A stretch of 64,000 nucleotides of DNA from Sinorhizobium shofinae. GTDB lineage: Bacteria; Pseudomonadota; Alphaproteobacteria; Rhizobiales; Rhizobiaceae. Location: contig MBFK01000006.1 in the NCBI GenBank assembly GCA_001704765.1, forward strand, positions 62,001 to 126,000, written 5' to 3'. The translations under genes and the position numbers were made by a program. Within the stretch, counting starts at the first letter, position 1. Every line of letters starts with the position of its first letter. The notes beneath the pieces were generated by a model. It saw nothing but the letters and a program-made list of their open reading frames with translations, did not search any database and had not been told where the DNA came from. This document shows, one piece after another, positions 37,845 to 45,633 of the stretch.

Positions 37845-38885
37845 CTATCCGACTGGTTCGTAGGGAACTGTAATGTTCGAGGTCCTATTCAGCCAGGCCG
37901 GCACCGGCAGGCCTTTCGAATCAAGGAAGTCCGGATTGAAGAGCTTCGACTGATAGCGGTTACCATAGTCGCAAAGGATCGTCACGATCGTATGTCCGGG
38001 GCCGAGATCCCGGGCAAGTCGAACGGCACCGGCGATATTGATGCCGCTGGAACCACCGACGCAGAGGCCTTCCTTTTCGATGAGATCGAAGACGAACGGA
38101 ACCGCTTCCGAATCGGGAATCTGGTAGGCGAAATCGGGCGTAAAGCCCTCAAGATTGGCGGTGACGCGACCCTGACCGATGCCCTCGGTGATCGAGCTTC
38201 CGCTCGCCTTCAGTTCGCCATGGGCGTAGTAGTTGTAGAGAGCCGCCCCTTCCGGATCGGCAATACCGATCTTGACGGCAGGGTTCCTGGCGCGCAATCC
38301 CAGCGCCACGCCGGCAAGCGTCCCGCCGGAACCGACGGCGCAGATGAAGCCATCGACCTTGCCGTCGGTGTCGCGCCAGATCTCCAGCGCCGTGGTCTGG
38401 ACATGCGCCTCCCGGTTCGCAACGTTATCGAACTGGTTCGCCCAGATAGCACCGTTCGGATCGGTCTTGGCGAGCTCGGCTGCCAGTCGCCCGGAAATCT
38501 TCACGTAGTTGTTGGGGTTCTTGTATGGCACGGCCGGAACCTCGACCAACTCAGCGCCGAGGAGGCGCAACGCGTCCTTCTTTTCCTGGCTCTGCGTTTC
38601 GGGAATCACGATAACGGTGCGATATCCGAGCGCGCTGCCGACGACCGCCAGCCCGATGCCAGTGTTGCCGGCCGTTCCTTCGACGATTACGCCGCCAGGG
38701 CGCAACTGACCGGCCTTCTCGGCCTCGCGAATGATCCAGAGCGCCGCCCGGTCCTTCACCGATTGCCCGGGATTGAGGAATTCCGCCTTGCCGAGGATGG
38801 TGCAGCCGGTGGCTTCGGAAACGGCGTTGAGCCGGATCAACGGCGTGTTGCCGATGGCTTCGAGCACGGACGGATAGACACTCAT
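37845..38885 (-). CDS. cysK: cysteine synthase A (O-acetylserine sulfhydrylase)
   Basis: PLP enzyme making cysteine from O-acetylserine and sulfide. 346 residues from MSVYPSVLEAIGNTPLIRL; the PLP lysine is in NPGQSVKDRAA near residue 43, the phosphate loop is GSGGTLAGVALG near 190. It is about 30 residues longer than E. coli CysK, mainly at the C-terminus, as in the subgroup that also includes CBS-like members, so substrate range is not certain. The ATG at 38885 has GAGG upstream; the ATG five codons earlier is less likely. First gene of the cysK-alaX-sseA-GNAT run. Confidence 0.92.
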   Translation of the reverse strand: MSVYPSVLEAIGNTPLIRLNAVSEATGCTILGKAEFLNPGQSVKDRAALWIIREAEKAGQLRPGGVIVEGTAGNTGIGLAVVGSALGYRTVIVIPETQSQEKKDALRLLGAELVEVPAVPYKNPNNYVKISGRLAAELAKTDPNGAIWANQFDNVANREAHVQTTALEIWRDTDGKVDGFICAVGSGGTLAGVALGLRARNPAVKIGIADPEGAALYNYYAHGELKASGSSITEGIGQGRVTANLEGFTPDFAYQIPDSEAVPFVFDLIEKEGLCVGGSSGINIAGAVRLARDLGPGHTIVTILCDYGNRYQSKLFNPDFLDSKGLPVPAWLNRTSNITVPYEPVG

Positions 38886-39199
38886 CTTAGAAAACCTCAC
38901 GCTGGACGGAACGAACGCCGGGCCTCAGCCAAGCATTAACCTCGACGAACGGCAAGCGATAAACATTTGGTTTAAGAGCAGGATCGCCGAAATGTTGGCG
39001 TGTTTTCGGCGCACCCTGTTCAATAGGCAAGAAATAGCGTTTCGCCGCTTTCCTGTCCCGGGCAAAAATCGTCTCCGCTGTCAATCGACGCGCGGGAAGG
39101 GAAGCGTACGGGCAGAATTTGCCGTCGGAGAGGCAACGGGGCTCGGACGTGCCGAGCCTGCGGGAAGGGCAACCTTCTTGAACGACGTGCGAGGACGAA
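38886..39199. other. intergenic region between divergent cysK and SDR gene
   Basis: 314 nt containing the promoters of both genes. Short open frames on either strand lack ribosome binding sites and family features. No repeat or strong hairpin noticed. Confidence 0.5.
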
Positions 39200-40048
39200 A
39201 TGATGAATGCATTTACCGCCCGGCCCGAGCATGGATTAGCGTGGGTAACCGGGGCAAGTTCCGGCATAGGGCGCTCCATTGCGCTGCGACTGGTGGAGGA
39301 AGGCTATTCAGTCGTCGTGACGGCCCGTAGCCACGAGAAGCTGGTCGCTCTTCACCATGAGGCCGAAGGGCCCGGGAAAATCGTCGTGCTTGACGGAGAC
39401 GTCACCGATCCGCGCGACATGGAGCGGTTGCTGGCGGCGATCGAATACGAGCACGGCCGGGTGGCGCTCGCGATCCTCAATGCGGGCGTCGCCATCCCCG
39501 TGCGCGGCGACGACCTTCATCTTGAGGCATTCGACAGGAGCTTCGCGGTCAATCTGCACGGGGTCGTCAATTGTCTTGTGCCCCTGGTCGAGCATATGAA
39601 GGCGAACGGTCATGGGCAGATCGCCATCATGTCGTCGGTGGCAGGCTATGGCGGCCTGCCCATGAGTGCGGCCTATGGCGCCACCAAGGCGGCTCTCATC
39701 AATATGACCGAGAGCCTGAAATTCGATCTCGACCGGATCGGCATCCGGCTCCAGCTGATTTGTCCCGGCTTCGTTGATACGCGCGGCGCGGCAAAGGGCA
39801 ACTTTCCGCGCCCCGCCCTTGTCAGCGCCGACGAGGCGGCGGAGTGGATATGTCGTGGGCTGAAGTCGAGAGGCTTCGAGATCACCTTTCCGAAACGCTT
39901 CACCTACGCCGTCAAGTTGCTGCGACTGCTGCCTTACGGCGCCTATTTCGCACTCCTCGACTGGCTCGTGCCCGGGCGAGGGCCGCATGGCGCAGCACCG
40001 AAGCACAAGCAGTCTCCGTCCGACAAGCGGCCGCGTCAGGCGGTATGA
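39200..40048 (+). CDS. SDR family NAD(P)-dependent oxidoreductase
   Basis: 282 residues of the classical short-chain dehydrogenase fold: cofactor loop VTGASSGIGRSIA near residue 16, NAG motif (ILNAGVAIPV near 92), catalytic Ser in IMSSVAGYGG near 142 and YxxxK in AAYGATKAAL near 155. A C-terminal extension (about 235-282) is hydrophobic then basic and could bind the membrane. GAGG precedes the ATG pair at 39200/39203. Substrate unknown. Confidence 0.9.
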   Translation: MMNAFTARPEHGLAWVTGASSGIGRSIALRLVEEGYSVVVTARSHEKLVALHHEAEGPGKIVVLDGDVTDPRDMERLLAAIEYEHGRVALAILNAGVAIPVRGDDLHLEAFDRSFAVNLHGVVNCLVPLVEHMKANGHGQIAIMSSVAGYGGLPMSAAYGATKAALINMTESLKFDLDRIGIRLQLICPGFVDTRGAAKGNFPRPALVSADEAAEWICRGLKSRGFEITFPKRFTYAVKLLRLLPYGAYFALLDWLVPGRGPHGAAPKHKQSPSDKRPRQAV

Positions 40049-40362
40049 AGCACCAGCACTGCACTGAAGACGAGCATGAGACCGGCCCAGCCGATCGGCT
40101 TCAGCTTCTGCCCGAAGAAGAGCCGACCGCAGATCGCTGTGCCGAAGATCCCGGTGCCGCCAAGCACGGCATAGGCGATGGCAAGTTCCATGCCCCTGAC
40201 CGCTTCGGCGAGCAAGGCGAAGGCGGCGAGCACCAGCAGAATCGAAAGCACACCCCAGCCGCGCTTTGCGAAACCATTTGACTTCGTCGAAGCGAGATTC
40301 GCCGCCACGTCGAGAATGCCGGCCATGACCGCGAAGGCGAAGGAGAGACCGGACGCACTCAT
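40036..40362 (-). CDS. SMR family multidrug/metabolite efflux subunit (partner 2)
   Basis: 108 residues with four transmembrane helices, consistent with the small multidrug resistance/EamA-like family (LAIAYAVLGGTGIFGTAICG near 60). The ATG at 40362 overlaps the TGA of the preceding SMR gene (ATGA); the longer open frame upstream is out of family. Paired SMR proteins such as MdtI/MdtJ form heterodimers, so this pair probably does too. The 3' end overlaps the convergent SDR gene by 13 nt. Confidence 0.85.
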   Translation of the reverse strand: MSASGLSFAFAVMAGILDVAANLASTKSNGFAKRGWGVLSILLVLAAFALLAEAVRGMELAIAYAVLGGTGIFGTAICGRLFFGQKLKPIGWAGLMLVFSAVLVLHTA

Positions 40363-40715
40363 GCCGCTGCTTCCTCTGCCGCCTCCTCGTCGTGAGCCCT
40401 CCCGGCGTTGACGAGCAGGATGCCCGCCACGGCCATCGAAAGACCGAGCATCTCGCGGCCGGTCAGCATATGGTCGAAGACGAACACCGAGACGAGGCTG
40501 ATGAGCGCGACGCCCGAGCCTTCCCAGATCGCATAGGCGACGCCGACCGGGATCGTCTTCACGGCCCTTGCCAGGAACACGTAAGAGAGGGCGATCGAGG
40601 CATACATGACGGCGTGGCCGATATAGGCACTCGACGCAGAGGCTGCCTTCATGACGGTCAGACCGACCACCTCGGTCGCAATCGCGAGCACCAGGAAAAG
40701 CCATGCTAAGCGCAT
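40359..40715 (-). CDS. SMR family multidrug/metabolite efflux subunit (partner 1)
   Basis: 118 residues with four membrane helices; the SMR glutamate is present in ATEVVGLTVMKAA near residue 13 and the central YAIWEGSGVALISL near 61 matches EmrE/MdtJ proteins. The C-terminus is acidic and cytoplasmic (EEAAEEAAA), unusual among SMR proteins. First gene of the pair; coupled to the second by a 4-nt overlap. Substrates cannot be inferred; MdtJI exports spermidine in E. coli. Confidence 0.9.
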   Translation of the reverse strand: MRLAWLFLVLAIATEVVGLTVMKAASASSAYIGHAVMYASIALSYVFLARAVKTIPVGVAYAIWEGSGVALISLVSVFVFDHMLTGREMLGLSMAVAGILLVNAGRAHDEEAAEEAAA

Positions 40716-40798
40716 GAGGAACCTTCGTGAAAAATCGGTTGCGGGCGAGAAATGAAAAGAGCCACTCGGGCGTTCGCCGCGAATGGCTCTTTCGAAAC

Positions 40799-40873
40799 TG
40801 GCTCCCCGGGCCGGATTCGAACCGGCGACCTATCGATTAACAGTCGAGTGCTCTACCGCTGAGCTACCAGGGA
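40799..40873 (-). tRNA. tRNA-Asn (anticodon GTT)
   Basis: On the minus strand, acceptor TCCCTGG pairs with CCGGGGA (one G-T), the anticodon loop CTGTTAA reads GTT, and the T-loop GGTTCGAATCC is intact. CCA is encoded. Confidence 0.97.
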
Positions 40874-41011
40874 TCATCTGCGCCGCAGAAGTGAGGCTGC
40901 TAATACAAATGCTTTTTCGATTTGCCAAGCGATTTTTCAAAAAAAATCGTAGGCGGCGGTTGTCACCCTGTGGAGAAAGCACCAACTGTTGGAAATTGGT
41001 TGAAACGAGGC

Positions 41012-41302
41012 ATGATGACGGACAGCAGCGAGAAGAGATATTTCGGCATCGATCCGCAAACGCATCAGATTGTGCTCGGCAAGTGGCGTGTTCCGTTGCC
41101 CGACTCGCCCGTATTGCGGATTTTGGTCGGCTCGCTGCTCATTGTGGGCGGTCTGCTCGGCTTTCTGCCGGTCCTCGGCTTCTGGATGGTTCCCCTGGGC
41201 TTGCTCATCCTCTCGCATGACATACCTGCTGTGCGCCGCGCCCGCCGCAAGCTCGCCGTCTGGTGGGCCCGTCGGGGAACTGAGAATTCATCGGGGAAGT
41301 AG
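41012..41302 (+). CDS. small membrane protein of unknown function
   Basis: 96 residues from MMTDSSEKRYFGIDP. A hydrophobic hairpin (LRILVGSLLIVGGLLGFLPV and FWMVPLGLLILS, about residues 36-70) predicts two membrane segments, followed by a basic tail with RRARRKLAVWWARR. The layout resembles PGPGW-type transmembrane proteins. ACGAGG precedes the ATG; the frame is open upstream to 40922 but that part is not hydrophobic or conserved-looking. It lies between two tRNA genes. Confidence 0.72.
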   Translation: MMTDSSEKRYFGIDPQTHQIVLGKWRVPLPDSPVLRILVGSLLIVGGLLGFLPVLGFWMVPLGLLILSHDIPAVRRARRKLAVWWARRGTENSSGK

Positions 41303-41413
41303 AGCGGGCCGCCGCAGCGACGACTATAGGCGCGCATTGCCGGATTGATCATAAAAACCGATCAGGTTGTCGCTGAATGGCATGCGAACAGACGCGCATT
41401 TCTAAGAATTTTT

Positions 41414-41487
41414 TGGAGGCCTCGCCCGGAATTGAACCGGGGTACAAGGATTTGCAGTCCTCTGCGTCACCACTCCGCCACGAGGCC
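41414..41487 (-). tRNA. tRNA-Cys (anticodon GCA)
   Basis: Acceptor GGCCTCG/CGAGGCC pairs fully; anticodon loop CTGCAAA reads GCA; T-loop GGTTCAATTCC present; CCA encoded. Confidence 0.97.
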
Positions 41488-41709
41488 TCTCGTGCTCGGA
41501 AAATCGAGCGATGGCGGGCGTTTAAAACGAATCCCTGTGGAGCGCAAGAGGAGAGGTCGAAAAAGGGCGTCCACGAAGTGGCTTTTGAACAGCTAACGAG
41601 CACGGACCACTTGCCGGCGGCCACCGGGGCAAAGGTTCAAGAGAACATGGACCAAGCGTCCGGCGGGACTTCCAGCTCGGCGATGGCGGTTGTTCGACTG
41701 CAGCTGTGC

Positions 41710-41895
41710 CTAGGCCTTCTTGATCTTCTCCGCCATGGCATTCGCCTTCTCGCGCGAATTGCCGGCTTCTTTGATGATCTTCCGAGCTTGCTCGTCGGTG
41801 AGCTTGTGCTTGCGCTTGAAATAGCTCAACTCATAGGGCTGTTCTGCAGCAACGCGGCTACGATCGCGCCCCAGGGATTTCTTGACCTCTGCCAT
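41710..41895 (-). CDS. DUF3606 domain-containing small protein
   Basis: 61 residues, MAEVKKSLGRDRSRVAAEQP followed by YELSYFKRKHKL and a helix-rich end with ARKIIKEAGNSREKANAMAE. This is the short DUF3606 fold found in many rhizobia, often several copies per genome, function unknown. The start at 41895 is fixed by a near-perfect GGAGGA 5-10 nt upstream. Very basic overall, suggesting nucleic-acid contact as a possibility. Confidence 0.85.
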   Translation of the reverse strand: MAEVKKSLGRDRSRVAAEQPYELSYFKRKHKLTDEQARKIIKEAGNSREKANAMAEKIKKA

Positions 41896-42094
41896 ATGCT
41901 TCCTCCGGTTTTGGCGAATAACGGCGCCGAAGGAGGTAAGTTCCGTCTGTGGTGGCAGCGGAAAGGCCACGGTGCTTGTCAGACGTCAGCAGTGTAGGCA
42001 AGTCCAGGAAGAATACTTCGGTGGCGGCCCTGCCATGGCGGCCGCGAGGCAAACGCCATTTACACGAATCGCCACGATCGTCGGCAAAGTCCGT

Positions 42095-42808
42095 CTAATG
42101 ATAACGCCGGATCAGGCCGACGAGCTTGCCCTGAATCTTCACCCGGTCGGGCCCGAATATCCGCGTTTCGTAAGCCGGATTCGCGGCCTCGAGTGCGATC
42201 GATGCGCCCTTGCGGCGAAAGCGCTTCAAGGTTGCCTCCTCATCGTCGATCAGGGCCACGACGATGTCTCCCGGGCTGGCGGTGCTCGTATTTCGGATGA
42301 TCACCGTATCGCCATCGAGAATGCCGGCCTCGATCATCGAATCGCCCTTGATTTCGAGCGCGTAGTGCTCGCCATTGCCGATCATCTCGACCGGCACGGA
42401 AATTTCATGCGTATTGTTCTGAATGGCCGAAATCGGCACGCCGGCGGCGATCCGCCCCATCACAGGCACCGTCATGGACGCGCTCTCGGCAGACGGCGTC
42501 GGCGCTGGCTTTGGCGCAGCGGGAGGCTTGCCCAGGCTGCCCTCGATGACACTCGGCGAGAAGCCGCGTCGCGGCTGGGAAGGGCCCGAATAGGCTTCCG
42601 GCAGTTTGATGACTTCAAGCGCACGGGCCCGATTGGGAAGCCGGCGAATGAAACCACGCTCCTCGAGCGCCGTGATCAACCGGTGGATGCCCGACTTCGA
42701 CGCAAGATCGAGAGCATCTTTCATCTCGTCGAAGGACGGCGGGACCCCGGATTCCTTCATCCGTTCATGAATGAACAGAAGCAATTCCTGTTGCTTGCGG
42801 GTCAGCAT
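42095..42808 (-). CDS. lexA: SOS repressor LexA
   Basis: Represses DNA-damage genes and self-cleaves with RecA*. 237 residues; N-terminal winged helix starts [13 protein letters not shown], the cleavage site is the A-G bond in GRIAAGVPI near residue 122, the catalytic Ser is in GDSMIEAGI near 158 and the Lys in [10 protein letters not shown] near 195. A linker of about 25 residues rich in Pro/Ala ([10 protein letters not shown]) is typical of alphaproteobacteria. GGAG lies 8 nt before the ATG at 42808. An SOS box 48-62 nt upstream implies autoregulation. Confidence 0.98.
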   Translation of the reverse strand: MLTRKQQELLLFIHERMKESGVPPSFDEMKDALDLASKSGIHRLITALEERGFIRRLPNRARALEVIKLPEAYSGPSQPRRGFSPSVIEGSLGKPPAAPKPAPTPSAESASMTVPVMGRIAAGVPISAIQNNTHEISVPVEMIGNGEHYALEIKGDSMIEAGILDGDTVIIRNTSTASPGDIVVALIDDEEATLKRFRRKGASIALEAANPAYETRIFGPDRVKIQGKLVGLIRRYH

Positions 42809-42855
42809 GCGCGTCACTCCAGATTCGCGAAACAAATCAAGAACAGAAACTATCC

Positions 42856-42870
42856 GTTCTATATGTGTTC
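42856..42870. promoter_or_regulatory. LexA binding site (SOS box) upstream of lexA
   Basis: GTTCTATATGTGTTC on the plus strand is an exact GTTC-N7-GTTC match, the alphaproteobacterial LexA recognition sequence, 48 nt upstream of the lexA start codon. Confidence 0.88.
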
Positions 42871-43050
42871 CGCAAGCAATTAATATTCCGTGAATTCGAG
42901 CCGAGCGTCGAAGCCCCCCGCGGCAACAGTGGGACGTGCCGAACTGGATCCGGAAACCGTTAGGAGAGGGCGCTTTCTGCGAAGCGTCGCACGTCGGGCG
43001 AACGTCCTGCTCGCCTTGGCGTAGCCTGCGTGCCGACTAACCCGCGCTTC

Positions 43051-43218
43051 CTAGTAGGCGAGGCGCAGCCCGCCGGGACTAAGAACGTCGAAGTCAGGTT
43101 CAGGATAGGGGCCGTACCACTGGGCGTAGGTTGTGTTGCCCGTCGCGCCCGTCGTAGCGCATCCTGAAAGCGTGAGAAGCGTGATTGCAGTGGCGGCGAT
43201 CAGAGATTTGAGAGGCAT
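43051..43218 (-). CDS. small lipoprotein
   Basis: Reading the minus strand from ATG at 43218 gives 55 residues: a signal sequence MPLKSLIAATAITLLTLSGC with lipobox LSGC at residues 17-20, then a 35-residue mature peptide (ATTGATGNTTYAQWYGPYPE and a short C-terminal segment ending LRLAY). GGGGAAA precedes the start. Lipidation at Cys20 would anchor it in the outer or inner membrane. It resembles small lipoproteins common in rhizobia; no function known. Confidence 0.72.
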   Translation of the reverse strand: MPLKSLIAATAITLLTLSGCATTGATGNTTYAQWYGPYPEPDFDVLSPGGLRLAY

Positions 43219-43544
43219 GATTTTCCCCACTTACGGGAGTTGCCGATATGCAATGATGCCAAGCGCTAAGTCTCTCTCAAATCACGCTCTTTGGCAAGCG
43301 AGAGCGAATGCAAGAAGCCGATTTCGCTTCGTGGAAACGCCGCGCGCGGAGCGCCCCGGGCCGGGCCGATACTCTTGTTCCTTTTGGAATGAGAGGGCCG
43401 AAGGTCTGCCGCGAATGCAGTTTCTGGTGGTGGTCCCGCGAGGGGGCGCAGCGCGGACACATCGAGGCATCTCGTTGCACGAGATTGTCACAGGTTTTAG
43501 GGACAATCTGTTACCTTTGTCTCCGGTAGGGACATTGGAAATCC
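43219..43544. other. intergenic stretch before tRNA-Ala
   Basis: 326 nt with no convincing gene. Near its right end TAGGGACA occurs twice (43498-43505 and 43527-43534) around a partial inverted repeat GGGACAA/TTGTCTC, directly next to the 3' end of the tRNA-Ala gene. Confidence 0.4.
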
Positions 43545-43620
43545 TGGTGGAGTCGAAGGGAGTCGAACCCTCGACCTCCGCAGTGCGATTGCGGCGCTCT
43601 CCCAACTGAGCTACGACCCC
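43545..43620 (-). tRNA. tRNA-Ala (anticodon CGC)
   Basis: Acceptor GGGGTCG/CGACTCC pairs with one G-T; anticodon stem CCGCA/TGCGG encloses loop ATCGCAC, giving CGC; T-arm GGTTCGACTCC is intact; CCA encoded. Confidence 0.95.
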
Positions 43621-43692
43621 AGCAGTCCACGTATATAGGCGGATTTGAACGCCTGCGCCAGTCCATCCTTGTGCCGAAACTATTGGACGAAA

Positions 43693-43723
43693 TGGCGGAG
43701 AGGAAGGGATTCGAACCCCTCGA
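43693..43723 (-). repeat. 3' fragment of a tRNA-Ser gene (possible attachment-site remnant)
   Basis: On the minus strand the last 31 nt read as a T-arm (AGGGG-TTCGAAT-CCCTT), the acceptor 3' strand CCTCTCC, discriminator G and CCA, as in rhizobial tRNA-Ser. No 5' half, D-arm or anticodon arm lies upstream: the sequence that follows cannot fold to complete the tRNA. Such 3' ends are what integrating elements leave at tRNA attachment sites. Confidence 0.7.
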
Positions 43724-43855
43724 TGCGCTTTTATACTCCCTTCTCCACCGGTGCCCAAGTGTATTGAACCCGACGACGAACGCGAAGGGGGCGACGGCGA
43801 CCTCTTCCCGACACCAAGCGACGTCGGGCTCGCCGGCCGCGGCCACCATGGATTT

Positions 43856-44626
43856 TCAACCAATGAGGATTTGCTCGAGCGTTGCGGCATCCTCGACGAA
43901 GGTCGCCGGGTCGTCATTGGCGACGAATTCCAGCATCGCAAATCGCCGCCCGGTCCAGCGTGAGGCCGGAAGGCTGGCGAGGATGGTTCGCCAGTAGTCG
44001 GCCGCCGACGCCAGGGGAAAGCGGTTGCGGTCTCGGTCCCAGGCGAAGACATGGACATGGGACACATGTTGACCGATGCGGGCGACCTCGGCGATCGCTT
44101 GGTCGAGCGCCAGACCAGGCCGCGGCTGCCAATAGAGGTAGATATTGTCGTGGGCGATCGCCTCGATTAGGCGGCATGCTGACTCGGTCGTGTCCGTCAA
44201 AGATTGCGGGTGATATTCCAGCGACACGGTCACATCGTGCCGTGCGGCCTCGGCGCCCATGTCGCGGATCGCATCTGCCGCGGCGCGCCTTTCACCAGCG
44301 CTATAGTCCTTGGAATCGCGCTGGCGCGTGCCGGGCCAGATGCGGATATTCGAGGACCGGAGTGCAATCGCGGTCTCCAGCGCGCCCATGAATACAGAAA
44401 GATCATCGGTTGGCGGTGCGACGTATGAGCCATAGGAAGTCGTCAGGCCGTTCCTTTCGCTTAGTCGCGCGGCGGTGCGGGCTGCCGTGGTGTCTCCGGG
44501 AGGAACATGGGCGTCGCCCGCCCATTCGATCGCCGCAAGCCGGGCCTCTGCCGCCAGCTCGACAATTCGAGCGGCAGGCATTTTCCGAAACGTCACGGTG
44601 CAAAGCCCAGGCTCGAAATCGCTCAT
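43856..44626 (-). CDS. sugar phosphate isomerase/epimerase (xylose isomerase-like TIM barrel)
   Basis: 256 residues of the AP-endonuclease-2/xylose isomerase-like fold: opening LCTVTFRKMPAARIVELAA, then LAAIEWAGDAHVP near 30, VSLEYHPQSLTDT near 132 and HVSHVHVFAW near 187 with the metal-ligand pattern Glu/His/His. It ends a four-gene minus-strand operon with 4-nt overlaps headed by the LacI regulator, so it most likely converts a sugar released by that pathway. Substrate unknown. Confidence 0.88.
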   Translation of the reverse strand: MSDFEPGLCTVTFRKMPAARIVELAAEARLAAIEWAGDAHVPPGDTTAARTAARLSERNGLTTSYGSYVAPPTDDLSVFMGALETAIALRSSNIRIWPGTRQRDSKDYSAGERRAAADAIRDMGAEAARHDVTVSLEYHPQSLTDTTESACRLIEAIAHDNIYLYWQPRPGLALDQAIAEVARIGQHVSHVHVFAWDRDRNRFPLASAADYWRTILASLPASRWTGRRFAMLEFVANDDPATFVEDAATLEQILIG

Positions 44627-45633
44627 GCCATGCGCTCCAGGTCGCCCTTGCGAACCTCGAAGAGTAACGGCCTGCCTTCGACAAAACGGGTGATCTCATC
44701 CACCGCCATCTCGCCGAGGCGTGCTCGTTCAAGTCCGACGGCGCCGGCAATGTGCGGGGTCAGGAAGATGTTCGGCAGATCATAGAGGGGCGAAGTTTCT
44801 TCCGGCACCTCGGGATGCGTGACGTCGATGACAGCATTGATCGCTCCGGTCCTAAGCTTGTCGATGAGGGCGGCCTCGTCGATGAGCGCCCCCCTTGCCG
44901 TGTTGATCAGGGTCGCGCCGTCCTTCATCAAGGACAGCTGCCGTGCGTCGATCATGCGCCTGGTCTCGGGCAGCGCAGGCGCATGCAGCGAGACGATGTC
45001 CGAGTTCGCCATCAGCGTATCGAGATCGACTTTTTGTACACCGAGGCCCGAAGCGCCTTCTTGCCCGACCATCGGATCGTAGAGCAGCACCCGATAATCG
45101 AAAGGGCGAAGTAGGTCGATCACCCGTCTTCCGATCCGCGAGGCGCCAACGATCCCGATCGTGCGCCGATAGTTTCCAATCGCCTGTCCCTGCAGGAGCT
45201 GGGTCCGCTGGCGTCCTCTGTCGGCGGCATAAAGATCGCGGAATCGAAAGACCTGCTTGCCCGCAAAAATGATTGCCGCGAGCGTGAACTCCGCGACAGG
45301 CACGGCATTGGCCTCGGCCGCGTGGCTCACGGTTATCCCTGCATCAAACGTAGCCGTATCAATCAGGCCCTTGACCGTTCCGGCCGCATGGACAATGAAG
45401 CGAAGGCGAGGCGCCGCTGCAAGGGCGGCCGCATCGAAGCGCGGAGCGCCCCAGCCGGTCACCAGGATTTCCGCTTCGGCGAGCAACCGATTGGCGCGGC
45501 TGTCGCCGAACACGGTCATTGGTCGTGGATCCAGTATACGAGCGAGACCGTCGATCCGCGCGAGAAGTTCCGGCGTCAGGACGTATTCCGTCTTTTCCGG
45601 CTGCATCGCAAAGGCAATCGCGCGGCGGGTCAT
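44623..45633 (-). CDS. D-isomer-specific 2-hydroxyacid dehydrogenase
   Basis: 336 residues from MTRRAIAFAMQPEK. NAD-binding motif GIVGASRIGRRVIDLLRPFD near 158, LLYDPMVG near 182, catalytic Arg in LINTARGALIDEAALIDKL near 240, Glu in DVTHPEVPEE near 268 and His in FLTPHIAGAVG near 290. The start at 45633 overlaps the DUF2264 stop (ATGA); its own stop overlaps the isomerase start. A longer open frame upstream has no support. In sugar operons such enzymes often reduce or oxidise keto-acids or sugar acids. Confidence 0.9.
   Translation of the reverse strand: MTRRAIAFAMQPEKTEYVLTPELLARIDGLARILDPRPMTVFGDSRANRLLAEAEILVTGWGAPRFDAAALAAAPRLRFIVHAAGTVKGLIDTATFDAGITVSHAAEANAVPVAEFTLAAIIFAGKQVFRFRDLYAADRGRQRTQLLQGQAIGNYRRTIGIVGASRIGRRVIDLLRPFDYRVLLYDPMVGQEGASGLGVQKVDLDTLMANSDIVSLHAPALPETRRMIDARQLSLMKDGATLINTARGALIDEAALIDKLRTGAINAVIDVTHPEVPEETSPLYDLPNIFLTPHIAGAVGLERARLGEMAVDEITRFVEGRPLLFEVRKGDLERMA

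Noticed and set aside
38887-39279. 130-codon minus-strand frame in the cysK-SDR gap
   Set aside because: Overlaps the start of the SDR gene and has no ribosome binding site or recognisable sequence.
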